Shown: in pieces, positions 1 to 7,411 of the stretch
How the letters are laid out: each line of letters begins with the position of its first letter
Position numbering within the stretch: position 1 is the stretch's first letter
From: Pukyongia salina
Lineage (GTDB): Bacteria; Bacteroidota; Bacteroidia; Flavobacteriales; Flavobacteriaceae
Assembly: GCF_002966125.1 (NCBI RefSeq)
Contig: NZ_CP027062.1
Location: forward strand, 3,086,501-3,150,500
Direction: 5' to 3'
Length of the DNA: 64,000 nt
Translations under genes and position numbers: made by a program
Notes under the pieces: generated by a model
The model's input: the letters and a program-made list of their open reading frames with translations, nothing else
Told to the model about the DNA's origin: nothing
The model's database searches: none

Positions 1-418
1 TTGTAGTTAATTTGTGAAAAAATGAATTATAAATTTCTGGAAAGCTCTCCTCACTTATAATTCTATTAATTTTATCTTGAAGCTTTTGAAAGTCCTTTAC
101 ATCTTGACTAGGAATAATTAGTTCTTTGCTTTTTAAAAAGGCGAAGATTAATAATAGAACAAATAAAATCGATAGAGTGATAAAACTACCCTTAGTAAAA
201 ATAAGTTGAAGAACTAGGATGTAAAACTTGACATTATTACTGCTATATCGGTCATTTAAGTATTCAAATAGGTTTTCAAAATTTTCGTCAAAACCAAGCG
301 CCAATGCTTCCCTGATTATGGCTGCTGTAATAATAAAAAGAATATAATTCAGAGTCTTTTTCCGGAATATTATATTAAGTAACTTAGTCAATATTCTTAA
401 TTTATTAGTTGTATACAT
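1..418 (-). CDS. Partial hypothetical membrane protein (N-terminal part)
   Basis: An open frame of 139 codons starts at the ATG at 418-416 and runs off the left edge without a stop, so only the N-terminus is visible. The basic N-terminus is followed by a hydrophobic stretch at about residues 22-40, a polar loop, and a second strong membrane segment at about 68-93. A charged, probably cytoplasmic region follows. I do not recognise the family. It is the most distal gene of the minus-strand cassette-like array; its start codon lies directly at the edge of the preceding repeat element, leaving essentially no leader. Base composition is very AT-rich like the other cassette genes. Confidence is for a real gene; no function is assigned. 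Confidence 0.6.
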   Translation of the reverse strand, partial: MYTTNKLRILTKLLNIIFRKKTLNYILFIITAAIIREALALGFDENFENLFEYLNDRYSSNNVKFYILVLQLIFTKGSFITLSILFVLLLIFAFLKSKELIIPSQDVKDFQKLQDKINRIISEESFPEIYNSFFHKLTT

Positions 419-611
419 CGGTCTTGGCAATGAGTAGTGCGGGCGCAAACACGCACTTTCCTTTCGGTTGGGCACAGAGCCTAAACCTAGTTTTCTGGTT
501 TTTATCTTAACATTTCAAAAAACCAAAACAAGGTTTTGGCGGTCGTTGCAAATTTGCGATTTGTTTTGTGTTAAGCACCTAATCCCGCATTACTTATAGC
601 CGTTGTTGTAG
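419..611 (-). repeat. Cassette-boundary element E1 (attC-like)
   Basis: An imperfect palindrome lies between two minus-strand genes. The right arm (near 586-604, CCCGCATTACTTATAGC) is complementary to the left arm (near 429-446, GCAATGAGTAGTGCGGG) with few mismatches. The R-box-like heptamer GTTGTAG is at 605-611. The left boundary reads GATGTAT on the minus strand, departing from the GTTGTRN pattern and overlapping the next gene's start. The interior (470-560) differs from E2 and E4. The attC reading is inference from arm structure and from the cassette logic seen at E2-E4. Confidence 0.6.
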
Positions 612-621
612 CCAGTTAAGA

Positions 622-2334
622 TCAAAACTTAAACACAATATCAAATAATCTTTCGGCAATCCTTTCAGTTCTGTCCATTATGTTTGTCTCATCCCAATCT
701 GTTGCATTTTTAATTTCATTATCTAGAAATACATTTGATTTTAAGTATATCGGATGTTTAATTGCAAATGGCTTATTTCCTAGCTTTCCATTTAAACTTT
801 CATCCATGAGAATCAAGTTTCCAATCTTACCAATGTCCTCAATATCTATAGATTTAGAACTATCTTTTTCTGCATGTATGTGTTCAATTGTCATTTGTTC
901 ATAATCGATCGATGTCCCTGTTTTGGCTTTTTGAGAATAATGATAATCGTATTTAGAAAGTATATATTTAATTAAAGCTTTTTCTTTTGTATAGACCGAA
1001 CTATATTGAAGTTCTAATAAATTGGCAACAAATTCATCTTTAGATGGTAACTTTTCACGAAGTTTTTTCTTTAACTCATCTAAAGCCTTGGTTTTGTCGT
1101 TCGGAGTTGCTTGATCTAGTTGTCTTGCATGGTAAGCATACATAAATGAAATTCCTCCAGAAGAACGCTGAGAAGTCACAGCAGTGAAAATAAAATGAAA
1201 ACACTCTATTGCATTAACAATGTCCTTGACTCTTTTAAGTTTTAAACCACCATTCTCATATTCACGCATTACCGAAAGTAACATTGGTATTTGTTGCTTT
1301 ACTCGGAAGATAATTAACGCTTCTAAGGATTTTTTTAAGTCCATTTCTTCTTTCTTCCACTCTCGATATGTCGGGTCAAGTGTCTCTCGGTAAATCCGTG
1401 TTTCAGTTAAAATATCGTTAAGAAAGTTTTTAGCATTTCTTTTATTGACAATTTGTTTTAATGACTTAAAAAGTTTTTTCTGAGTAGTGAATTCATATTT
1501 TGATAACCAAAAATGATGTAGAAAACTATCCATATTTAGATCAGCATTGGAGCCCTCAATTATTGTGCGTGATTCAGTCCATTTATCTTTTGATAAATCA
1601 ACAGCCTTATTTTTTTTCGGCAACATTTTAGTGAGGTGGTTTTTGACCAAATCAGATACTCTTAAATCTTTTCCTCTTGTATTTAGTGTTTCAAATATGA
1701 TATAGGCATCATCTTCATTTCCTAATTCAATGTAAATAACCTTAAGGTTTAATATCTTATCCCTTATCTTCTTTAGAGTTTCAACTTTTTCCGCTTGCTT
1801 TTCTTTAGTTGAAAGTGTTGTGCTATTTTCAATTGACTCTAGTTCTTTAAGCACTAAATTTGTTAACAAATCGAACCCCTTTTTGATGTGTTCTTCTTCC
1901 TTTTTTGCGGGAATATCAGTAACATCTGAAGCATCAAATTTTTGAACATTCTCATGGAGATAAGGGTAGCTACTCTCCGTTTGAAGTACATAATTTAAAT
2001 CATCATCTAAATCTTTTCTTTCAATCATTCCTTGCGTACCTTTGGCAAGGCTATCTTCACCAATACTTTTAAACGCCTCTCGGATTGCACCTAAGAGCAT
2101 GGTAACAGTTGTTAAACGCTGTTGTCCGTCTACCACACCATAAGTATCATCAGATATTTCATATACTACCATAGAGCCTATGAAATAATCTCCACTACTC
2201 TCTCTAATTGAATCATTCCAAAAATCTTCAATATGCTCTTTTTCCCATGAATAAGGTCTTTGGAACCTTGGGATTTTATAATAACTAGATTTTAGAACTG
2301 TCCTGATTGTTTTGTCTATACTTGAAATATTCAT
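622..2334 (-). CDS. DUF262/DUF1524 protein, GmrSD type IV restriction-like
   Basis: The preferred start is the ATG at 2334, giving 570 residues; the frame is open upstream to 2436, but that part lies in repeat element E2 and looks non-coding. The N-terminal DUF262 domain carries the nucleotide-binding/hydrolysis signature DGQQR at residues 69-73, preceded by the family's typical IPRFQRPYSW segment. The C-terminal DUF1524 domain carries EHIHAE at about 484-489 and a downstream GNLILMD...LNGKLGN stretch, as in HNH-like nucleases. Single-chain proteins of this architecture are related to GmrSD, which cleaves DNA with glucosylated hydroxymethylcytosine, and to other phage-defence nucleases. Being a cassette in an attC-like array fits a defence role. 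Target specificity cannot be read from sequence. Confidence 0.88.
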   Translation of the reverse strand: MNISSIDKTIRTVLKSSYYKIPRFQRPYSWEKEHIEDFWNDSIRESSGDYFIGSMVVYEISDDTYGVVDGQQRLTTVTMLLGAIREAFKSIGEDSLAKGTQGMIERKDLDDDLNYVLQTESSYPYLHENVQKFDASDVTDIPAKKEEEHIKKGFDLLTNLVLKELESIENSTTLSTKEKQAEKVETLKKIRDKILNLKVIYIELGNEDDAYIIFETLNTRGKDLRVSDLVKNHLTKMLPKKNKAVDLSKDKWTESRTIIEGSNADLNMDSFLHHFWLSKYEFTTQKKLFKSLKQIVNKRNAKNFLNDILTETRIYRETLDPTYREWKKEEMDLKKSLEALIIFRVKQQIPMLLSVMREYENGGLKLKRVKDIVNAIECFHFIFTAVTSQRSSGGISFMYAYHARQLDQATPNDKTKALDELKKKLREKLPSKDEFVANLLELQYSSVYTKEKALIKYILSKYDYHYSQKAKTGTSIDYEQMTIEHIHAEKDSSKSIDIEDIGKIGNLILMDESLNGKLGNKPFAIKHPIYLKSNVFLDNEIKNATDWDETNIMDRTERIAERLFDIVFKF

Positions 2335-2350
2335 ATTTTTCTTTAATTGG

Positions 2351-2566
2351 CTACAACGTTCCTGTATAACGCTAGTGGCGGTTGGCGGAGTGATTCGGAC
2401 GAACATAATTTGCAGCCCTGTAGTAGCCAGTGGCACTACAGGATATACGAATCAGAAGCCAGGCGGAGCCGCTAGGTTATTTTGTTTTGTTAAAGATATC
2501 AATTTTATGAAAGTAAATCGTCTAGATAGCTGTAAACGCAGTCATTTGAGTTATGCGATGTTGTAG
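2351..2566 (-). repeat. Cassette-boundary element E2 (attC-like)
   Basis: The outer heptamers are CTACAAC at 2351-2357 and GTTGTAG at 2560-2566, exact reverse complements. Inside them, TATAACGC (2365-2372) faces TTATGCGA (2551-2558). On the minus strand the element begins inside the last codons of the 129-residue gene and ends 17 bases before the DUF262 gene's start. Its interior holds a near-perfect hairpin (CCTGTAGT at 2417-2424 with ACTACAGG at 2435-2442). About 100 bases (2412-2515) are closely similar to 4232-4335 in E4. Confidence 0.7.
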
Positions 2567-2940
2567 CACGTTTTTATTTTTCTTATCCAGTCATTTTTGT
2601 TTTCAATAATTTCAGTCGGCAATTCATTAATTTCAGTTTGTTCAATTTTCTCCAAACAGGCTGAAAAAATTGTTTCAGCTCCACTAATTTTCAGAATTTC
2701 ATTTGGGTCAGGTTTTCCAAATTCCAATGCTATATATGATGACCAAATTTCAACACGATATTGATATTCCATAATAAATTCTGCAAAACTTTGAATTCCG
2801 ACTTCATTTATTATTTCATTACCAAGTTCAATTATTCCTGAGTATTCTGCAGAGTCAGATTTATTGAAATCGAAAGGATGAATTCCTAAAAAATATAGGT
2901 TTTTACAGCCGACTAGAAAGTCAGTCCTTTTTGGATTCAT
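2551..2940 (-). CDS. Hypothetical cassette protein, 129 residues
   Basis: The ATG at 2940 is chosen because upstream codons of the open frame (to 3069) fall in repeat element E3. The product is soluble and rather acidic, with no signal peptide or membrane segment. I recognise no domain. The C-terminus reads through the first heptamer of element E2, so the stop codon lies inside the palindrome arm, a typical arrangement for integron cassettes. Its neighbours are a PIN-domain gene upstream and a restriction-like gene downstream, both on the same strand, which hints at a defence or toxin/antitoxin context. Nothing in the protein itself shows this. Confidence 0.65.
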   Translation of the reverse strand: MNPKRTDFLVGCKNLYFLGIHPFDFNKSDSAEYSGIIELGNEIINEVGIQSFAEFIMEYQYRVEIWSSYIALEFGKPDPNEILKISGAETIFSACLEKIEQTEINELPTEIIENKNDWIRKIKTCYNIA

Positions 2941-2957
2941 TGTTTTTCTCAAATGTG

Positions 2958-3173
2958 CTACAACGCCCTCGTATATGACGCGGCACGTGTGCGGCAGCTT
3001 CGGAAGCAACGCCATGCCTTGGCGTGGGCGGGAAGTAGAGGCGGAGCCTCTGCGTGCGTTTCGGAGCATCGGAAGTCCGCTAGCCGTTTCTTTCCGAGTG
3101 ACTTAGTTTTATTTAAATGTAGGAACTTTAGTTGAATAACCCAACAAGTGCTGCGTGATATGCGATGTTGTGC
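2958..3173 (-). repeat. Cassette-boundary element E3 (attC-like)
   Basis: The outer heptamers are CTACAAC at 2958-2964 and GTTGTGC at 3167-3173. They do not match each other, but each matches the heptamer at the other end of its own neighbouring cassette. Inner arms include GTATATGACGCGGCAC (2971-2986) facing GTGCTGCGTGATATGCG (3148-3164). The interior is GC-rich, unlike E2 and E4, and is a different sequence family. Open frames across this stretch (for example plus strand 2953-3135) are rejected as coding. Confidence 0.68.
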
Positions 3174-3184
3174 AACGTCTATTG

Positions 3185-4135
3185 TCAATGAAATCTTTCA
3201 CTGTAATCATCATAGATTGTTGGATCAATTTTATCTTTATTTGATTCAATAATATCTTTCCGGGCAGATGATACAACATAGTCCGAGCTTATCCAATAAA
3301 TTTGGTTGTTAGTGGAGAATGCTTCGGTAATTTCGTTTAATTGTTGTATTGAGAAGCCATCAAAATTTCTCAGTTTTCTAATTACACTTTTTGCATTATC
3401 AAATGAATACGCCTCTCGAAGATTCTTAATAATAATCTCTTTTTCGGTTTCACTCGAGATTTCAATGTCTGGGTAATTCACTTTAAAAAATTCCGATAAC
3501 CTTTTATAATAATGCAAATTTGAATCTTTTAAATCTTTCCATTCTTTGAGTAAATAAGAATTAAAATTTGCTTCATTTAGCTTAGAATAATAATCCTTAT
3601 CTTCTGAAATAAAATGTAAATCTTCGTCTTCAGGAGCAATTTCTAACAAGCTAACCCAGTTGATTGCATCTCCATATGATTTGTCTTTTCCTGGAGGATT
3701 TCCCATTTCAAAACGGGTAACTGATTCATTCAAAATGTCATCTGTTGTTTCAATAATTATTGCCTTCGAGAGCAATTGATTTAGTACGTCATCTGCAACT
3801 AATGATTCTGATTCAGCGTCGTGTTGAAGTTTTTTAAGCAGTTTAGATTTATTTGATTCAAATTGTTTGATTGCCTTTTTCATTTTATCGTACTCAGAAT
3901 AAGAATGGCAAATCATAGGGAATTGATTGTTCAACTTCGAAACCCTAAGTTTGTCAATGGAGTCGGAAATTTTAACTTCCCTATTTCTATAAAATTCATT
4001 TTTTGTCTGTTCTGGCAAAAAAAGATTGATATTACCTGTATTTATTAGTGCAATCAGTTTTTTCAACTCTTTTAAATCCTCATTAGAAAAATGATAGAAA
4101 GTTAGATAAACATTTGTATCGATATATAAATTCAT
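3185..4135 (-). CDS. PIN-domain ribonuclease-like protein (DUF4935 type)
   Basis: A protein of 316 residues. The N-terminus MNLYIDTNVYL is the opening strand of a PIN domain with the first catalytic Asp at residue 6. Further acidic positions are in SYGDAINW (about residues 151-158) and in the HFISEDKDYYS segment (about 174-184), the canonical third and fourth sites. This matches the DUF4935 PIN subfamily, which is larger than the VapC toxins (about 130 residues) and carries a C-terminal helical extension. PIN domains are metal-dependent ribonucleases, so the predicted activity is RNA cleavage. No antitoxin-like partner is adjacent. It sits as a single-gene cassette between elements E4 and E3. 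Confidence 0.8.
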   Translation of the reverse strand: MNLYIDTNVYLTFYHFSNEDLKELKKLIALINTGNINLFLPEQTKNEFYRNREVKISDSIDKLRVSKLNNQFPMICHSYSEYDKMKKAIKQFESNKSKLLKKLQHDAESESLVADDVLNQLLSKAIIIETTDDILNESVTRFEMGNPPGKDKSYGDAINWVSLLEIAPEDEDLHFISEDKDYYSKLNEANFNSYLLKEWKDLKDSNLHYYKRLSEFFKVNYPDIEISSETEKEIIIKNLREAYSFDNAKSVIRKLRNFDGFSIQQLNEITEAFSTNNQIYWISSDYVVSSARKDIIESNKDKIDPTIYDDYSERFH

Positions 4136-4153
4136 TGGTTTAATTCAGATGTT

Positions 4154-4386
4154 GCACAACGGTCTTGCATATGATTTGTGGCGGCCAGGCGGCTCTTAGT
4201 CGGCGTGAAGCATTTTGCGGAGCAAATGTTGGCAGCCCTGTAGTAGCCTGTGGCACTACAGGATATACGAATCAGAATCCCGGCCGAGCCGCTAAGTTAT
4301 TTTGTTTAGTTAAATAATTCAATTTTATAAAAGTTAATGGCCAAAATACCTATCAACACAGCCATTAGAATTATGCCTTGTTAGGC
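4154..4386 (-). repeat. Cassette-boundary element E4 (attC-like)
   Basis: On the minus strand the element opens with GCCTAAC (4386-4380), an exact match to the integron R'' consensus RYYYAAC, and ends with GTTGTGC (4160-4154). Inner arms are GCATAATTC (4376-4368) and ATCATATGC (minus strand, 4174-4166), then AAGACCG before the terminal box. The interior 4232-4335 is a diverged copy of that in E2 and contains the same CCTGTAGT/ACTACAGG hairpin (4237-4262). The first heptamer lies inside the 3' end of the upstream gene, overlapping its stop region. Confidence 0.72.
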
Positions 4387-4853
4387 GTTGCTTTGTCATC
4401 ATAAACTTTATTCATGAATTCAAGAAATTCTCCGTCAAATTGAGAACTCAATATCGTTTTCCAAGCCGACCGAAAACTTGTGTAACCCATCCAATCCTCG
4501 ATATATGCAAGCCATCCAGACCATTGTTTTCCTATAAAGCTTTTATTGTGTTCTTTATACATCAAATAAGCTCGTTCAAAAAGGCAAACTAAAATTTCAA
4601 AAATGATAATTGCTCGAGTCTGTTGCTCTTCTGAGAGTTTTTTATTAGACATTTCATAAATACCAAGATCCTGATTAGATAAGCATAAATTCAAGAAATC
4701 TAGATACTTATCGTCAAGAGCATTAAACGTTAAGTATTCTCTATCTTTTCTTTCTTTTCTCTTTTCCTTATAAAAAATGAATATCGCTATTGGAACTCCT
4801 ACAATCGTAATGGATAAGGATATTATTTCTAAAATGATTTTTAACTCATTCAT
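4371..4853 (-). CDS. Hypothetical single-pass membrane protein, 160 residues
   Basis: One membrane helix spans about residues 7-27, followed by a strongly basic segment (KEKRKERKDRE). This places the remaining 125 residues in the cytoplasm by the positive-inside rule. The soluble part is alpha-helical in appearance and rich in aromatic residues. I do not recognise the family with confidence; small proteins of this layout are common in defence islands and cassette arrays. The last codons (ATPNKA then stop) are written through the GCCTAACAAGGC arm of element E4. It is the first gene of the array in the direction of transcription. Confidence 0.7.
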   Translation of the reverse strand: MNELKIILEIISLSITIVGVPIAIFIFYKEKRKERKDREYLTFNALDDKYLDFLNLCLSNQDLGIYEMSNKKLSEEQQTRAIIIFEILVCLFERAYLMYKEHNKSFIGKQWSGWLAYIEDWMGYTSFRSAWKTILSSQFDGEFLEFMNKVYDDKATPNKA

Positions 4854-5059
4854 CTTCGTTAACGTTGTGGCTTACATCCCTGTATAACACTACTGGCAAA
4901 TAAGGGCCTTGATCATTTTAACAGCCACGCCTTAGCAAGTTTATGATATTTAAGGATTTAAATTTCAAAAATTTGTTCAAAAATACGTTACGGCTTTCCG
5001 TATAACTCAAATATGGTATTTATAATACTCACCTCCCCCACTATCAACTTCAGCCTTCT
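4854..5059. other. Intergenic stretch with degenerate cassette-element arms
   Basis: Positions 4871-4898 (GCTTACATCCCTGTATAACACTACTGGC, seen as a left arm) resemble the left arm of E2 (CTACAACGTTCCTGTATAACGCTAGTGGC), and 4986-5006 (GGCTTTCCGTATAAC) resembles the same arm again. I find no matching right arm before 5059, so these look like decayed half-sites marking the end of the array. No integrase or attI-like site is visible here. Confidence 0.4.
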
Positions 5060-5302
5060 TTATCGATCGGGTAGAGCATTAAATTCCTCCCGCTTGGTTT
5101 GCATCCAATGTTGCATGGCCTTAGAATCCGAACTTTCCATCAATGCCCGCATCTTATTCATTGCTTCCAGATGAGCTGCATCTTTCTTCCTAAACATCTC
5201 CATGCCATGCTGCTTGCTTTGTTCAGATATTTCTTCAAATGTATCGGCATGAAATTCCTTATCACAGGCTCCGCCCAGCTGTCTGCAAGTCATTGTTTTC
5301 AT
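5060..5302 (-). CDS. DUF1059 family small protein
   Basis: An 80-residue protein opening with MKTMTCRQLGGACDKEF, the signature start of DUF1059, with two conserved cysteines (residues 6 and 13) and a following acidic helical part (ADTFEEISEQSKQH). The rest is helical with repeated Met and Lys. DUF1059 proteins are small and cytoplasmic with no firmly established function; the cysteine pair could bind metal or be redox-active, which is inference. It lies 154 bases downstream of the CHAT-nuclease operon on the same strand, and is separated from it by a gap, so I would not call it part of that operon. Confidence 0.75.
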   Translation of the reverse strand: MKTMTCRQLGGACDKEFHADTFEEISEQSKQHGMEMFRKKDAAHLEAMNKMRALMESSDSKAMQHWMQTKREEFNALPDR

Positions 5303-5456
5303 AATATGCTGTTTTTTAATACCCTGTCGAAGACTTCAACTTTCCCGGGTTTGCTTTACTTATTTCATTTGGCCTGCATAGCTCCCTTCTGTAATTCCCA
5401 CCATCCTCCAAAGTGTAGACTTCTGGCAACCTCCCCACATTTCCGAAGAAAAACCT

Positions 5457-6431
5457 TTAAAACTTACCTTCGTAATGAATAGAAAAATCGCCGCCTTTTC
5501 TATCCGTCACCGGCGTATATTGCAGGTCCAGTTCTATGTTCATCCCGTTCTTAATGGCTAGCTGGATCTCTTCGGCTACCTTCTTTAGATCTTTATCAAA
5601 ATAGTGTAAGGTAGGCGTATTAGAAAAAGCCCTGGGCCGTCGGCTTGGCGATTTTACCGCAACGGCCTTATACCCGTGATAGTTCAAAAAATTCTTCATC
5701 AGGTTCTTGGCCTCCTCGTCGAGCGGGCGCCACGAATTAACCCGTATGGTATATTGGGAGTTTTCTTTTAATTTCCTGGGATCCTGGTAATCGTAGCCAA
5801 TTTCCAACGCCTCGTCCTTCCACTTATATCCCATATAAAAGGGTAACACTTTTTCGATCTTCACTCCCTTAGACCTTAGTTTCTCCAAAACTTCCTTCTT
5901 GCGTTCGGGTTTTACCTTGTTGCCATAATACAGAGTATTAGACCGAGCACCCAGGTTGGTAGTGGGTTCTTTAATATTAAGTTTATAGCCCTTCGGATTC
6001 AACTCGCGTATGGCTTTTACGATCGCATCCCCGTCTGCTCGTCGCTGGTAGTAACGCACTATGGTGCTGTCTGATGAAAAGCCGTCTATGGCGATCATCT
6101 TGTTTTCCAGGTCCTTGATGATCTTTAGTACTTCTTTATCATTGGTAGAGGATTTCAATGTATCCAGTAAATTCCTAATCTGCATGGTTTCTTCATTGAT
6201 CTCTCGCTTTTTTATACTGTCGTTCTTCTTTATAGAATCCAGCTTATTCACAACCATATCCTTTTGCTCAACCTCCTTACGGGTGTCGGCCACAACCACG
6301 GTTTCCCTGCTATAGGCCCATAATATCAAGGCAAATATGAGCAATGTAAGTCCGAGAGCGATCACATAATAGATCTTCGACCTACGATCCTCGGATTCTA
6401 TATCTTTTATTTTTTTCTGAAAATCACTCAT
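5457..6431 (-). CDS. Membrane-anchored coiled-coil protein with tandem LytR_C-like domains
   Basis: A protein of 324 residues. A short cytoplasmic N-terminus rich in charge is followed by one membrane helix (about residues 20-40), then a highly charged helical region (about 50-115) likely to form a coiled coil. Two related alpha/beta units follow (about 125-215 and 226-322). Each has a strand, a D/E-rich helix, a turn ending in GY(K), and a second half with a THxLYY- or TLHYF-like strand plus helix. This layout resembles the LytR_C/SPOR type of small domain; that is my inference and not a firm match. It starts 6 bases after the CHAT gene's stop, so the two are translationally linked. A sensor or scaffold role is plausible. 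Confidence 0.75.
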   Translation of the reverse strand: MSDFQKKIKDIESEDRRSKIYYVIALGLTLLIFALILWAYSRETVVVADTRKEVEQKDMVVNKLDSIKKNDSIKKREINEETMQIRNLLDTLKSSTNDKEVLKIIKDLENKMIAIDGFSSDSTIVRYYQRRADGDAIVKAIRELNPKGYKLNIKEPTTNLGARSNTLYYGNKVKPERKKEVLEKLRSKGVKIEKVLPFYMGYKWKDEALEIGYDYQDPRKLKENSQYTIRVNSWRPLDEEAKNLMKNFLNYHGYKAVAVKSPSRRPRAFSNTPTLHYFDKDLKKVAEEIQLAIKNGMNIELDLQYTPVTDRKGGDFSIHYEGKF

Positions 6432-6437
6432 AGTAAC

Positions 6438-7400
6438 CTATATCGTTATTATTCGTTCAAATTCGTCGTTCAGGTTGTCTATATCACCATCGGTGATGGA
6501 AGCTAACGCCCGAAGGAACCGCTTTCGTTTTAATTTAAACAATGTTAGCAACTCGATCCTCTTTTTATTCTTTTCTATCTCCTTAAACGGCAAGGCTATC
6601 AATCCCGAAGGGAGCAATCCCCCCAGGGCTGTTAAGGTTTCCTTGCTTATAAAATAGGTGCCCACCGAAATACCAATGGCAACCACTACACACACCACGA
6701 TAAGCCGCTTGTAGAACCGCACCTTATCGGCTCGTTGTTTTTGTACGAGGTCGATCTCTTCCTGACTCACAAGCTTCTCTTCTATTCCGCCACTACTTAC
6801 CACCTCTGGGCCCGTGGTAACCGGTCCCTCTGGGGGTATTTTATCCGAATTATCCAAAAATCTCGGGATCAGCTCATCGTCGAAATCGCGCAGCGAGATC
6901 ATATCCAGCGCCACCTTAAAGGAGTCTTTTATCGACTTCCCGTTAAAAAGGGCATTGTAAAAACTCGTGGAAAACAATATGGCCGTATCGTTTGGGATCT
7001 CTTCCCGCATCCCAATAACGTAAGGGATGTCGTCACTTATTTCTTCGATATGCGCCAGGCTATGGCACGAATTGAGGAATAGACATTCTATATGGTTCAG
7101 GAAGTTTGCGAGTAAATTGGATAGCTTGGCGATAGAGATCTCTTCTTTGTAGCCGTCCTCCCCTTCTATGAACAGCTTCTCATCGCTGCTTCCATGGCCG
7201 GAGATATGTAATATATTCGGACTTAAAGAAAGTAAGTAGTTAAGCAGGGCTTTGGTAGTAACCGCTCCCCTGGTCTCGAAAACAAAGTTGTTTCTGTGTT
7301 CACATCGTTCCAGCACCTCCCTAATACTGTTCTCCTCGTTCTCCAGCCGTAGGTCTGCCGTATCGATAGGATTTGCCTTTATAAACAATATCTTCTTCAC
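6438..7400 (-). CDS. CHAT-domain (caspase-like) protease with membrane anchor
   Basis: A protein of 320 residues. The N-terminal half is a CHAT domain of the caspase-like clan CD peptidase fold. The catalytic His is residue 69 in HISGHG and the catalytic Cys is residue 112 in LFLNSCHS; the downstream segment with RxEIPNDTAILFS and FYNALFNGKSIKDSF matches the conserved second half of the family. A low-complexity linker (about 188-212) leads to a membrane helix (about 232-252) and a second short hydrophobic stretch (about 256-272), then a basic helical tail. There is no signal peptide, so the protease faces the cytoplasm. It lies 11 bases after the nuclease gene and 6 before the coiled-coil gene. 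Substrate unknown; the neighbouring nuclease is the obvious candidate. Confidence 0.87.
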   Translation of the reverse strand: MKKILFIKANPIDTADLRLENEENSIREVLERCEHRNNFVFETRGAVTTKALLNYLLSLSPNILHISGHGSSDEKLFIEGEDGYKEEISIAKLSNLLANFLNHIECLFLNSCHSLAHIEEISDDIPYVIGMREEIPNDTAILFSTSFYNALFNGKSIKDSFKVALDMISLRDFDDELIPRFLDNSDKIPPEGPVTTGPEVVSSGGIEEKLVSQEEIDLVQKQRADKVRFYKRLIVVCVVVAIGISVGTYFISKETLTALGGLLPSGLIALPFKEIEKNKKRIELLTLFKLKRKRFLRALASITDGDIDNLNDEFERIITI

Positions 7401-7411
7401 GTTCTATTGGT

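Noticed and set aside
2334-2436. N-terminal extension of the DUF262 protein to 2436
   Set aside because: Those 34 codons lie in element E2, which is repeated at E4 in a non-coding context, and the family starts at the later ATG.
2312-2566. Plus-strand open frame of 84 codons across element E2
   Set aside because: It coincides with the palindromic repeat, has no recognisable domain and is on the opposite strand to all cassette genes.
2953-3188. Overlapping small frames across element E3 on both strands
   Set aside because: They are a by-product of the GC-rich palindrome; composition is biased to Arg and Ala and no start signal is seen.
5099-5482. Plus-strand frame of 127 codons opposite the DUF1059 gene
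   Set aside because: It is antisense to a recognised family and rich in Cys, His and Phe as typical of shadow frames.
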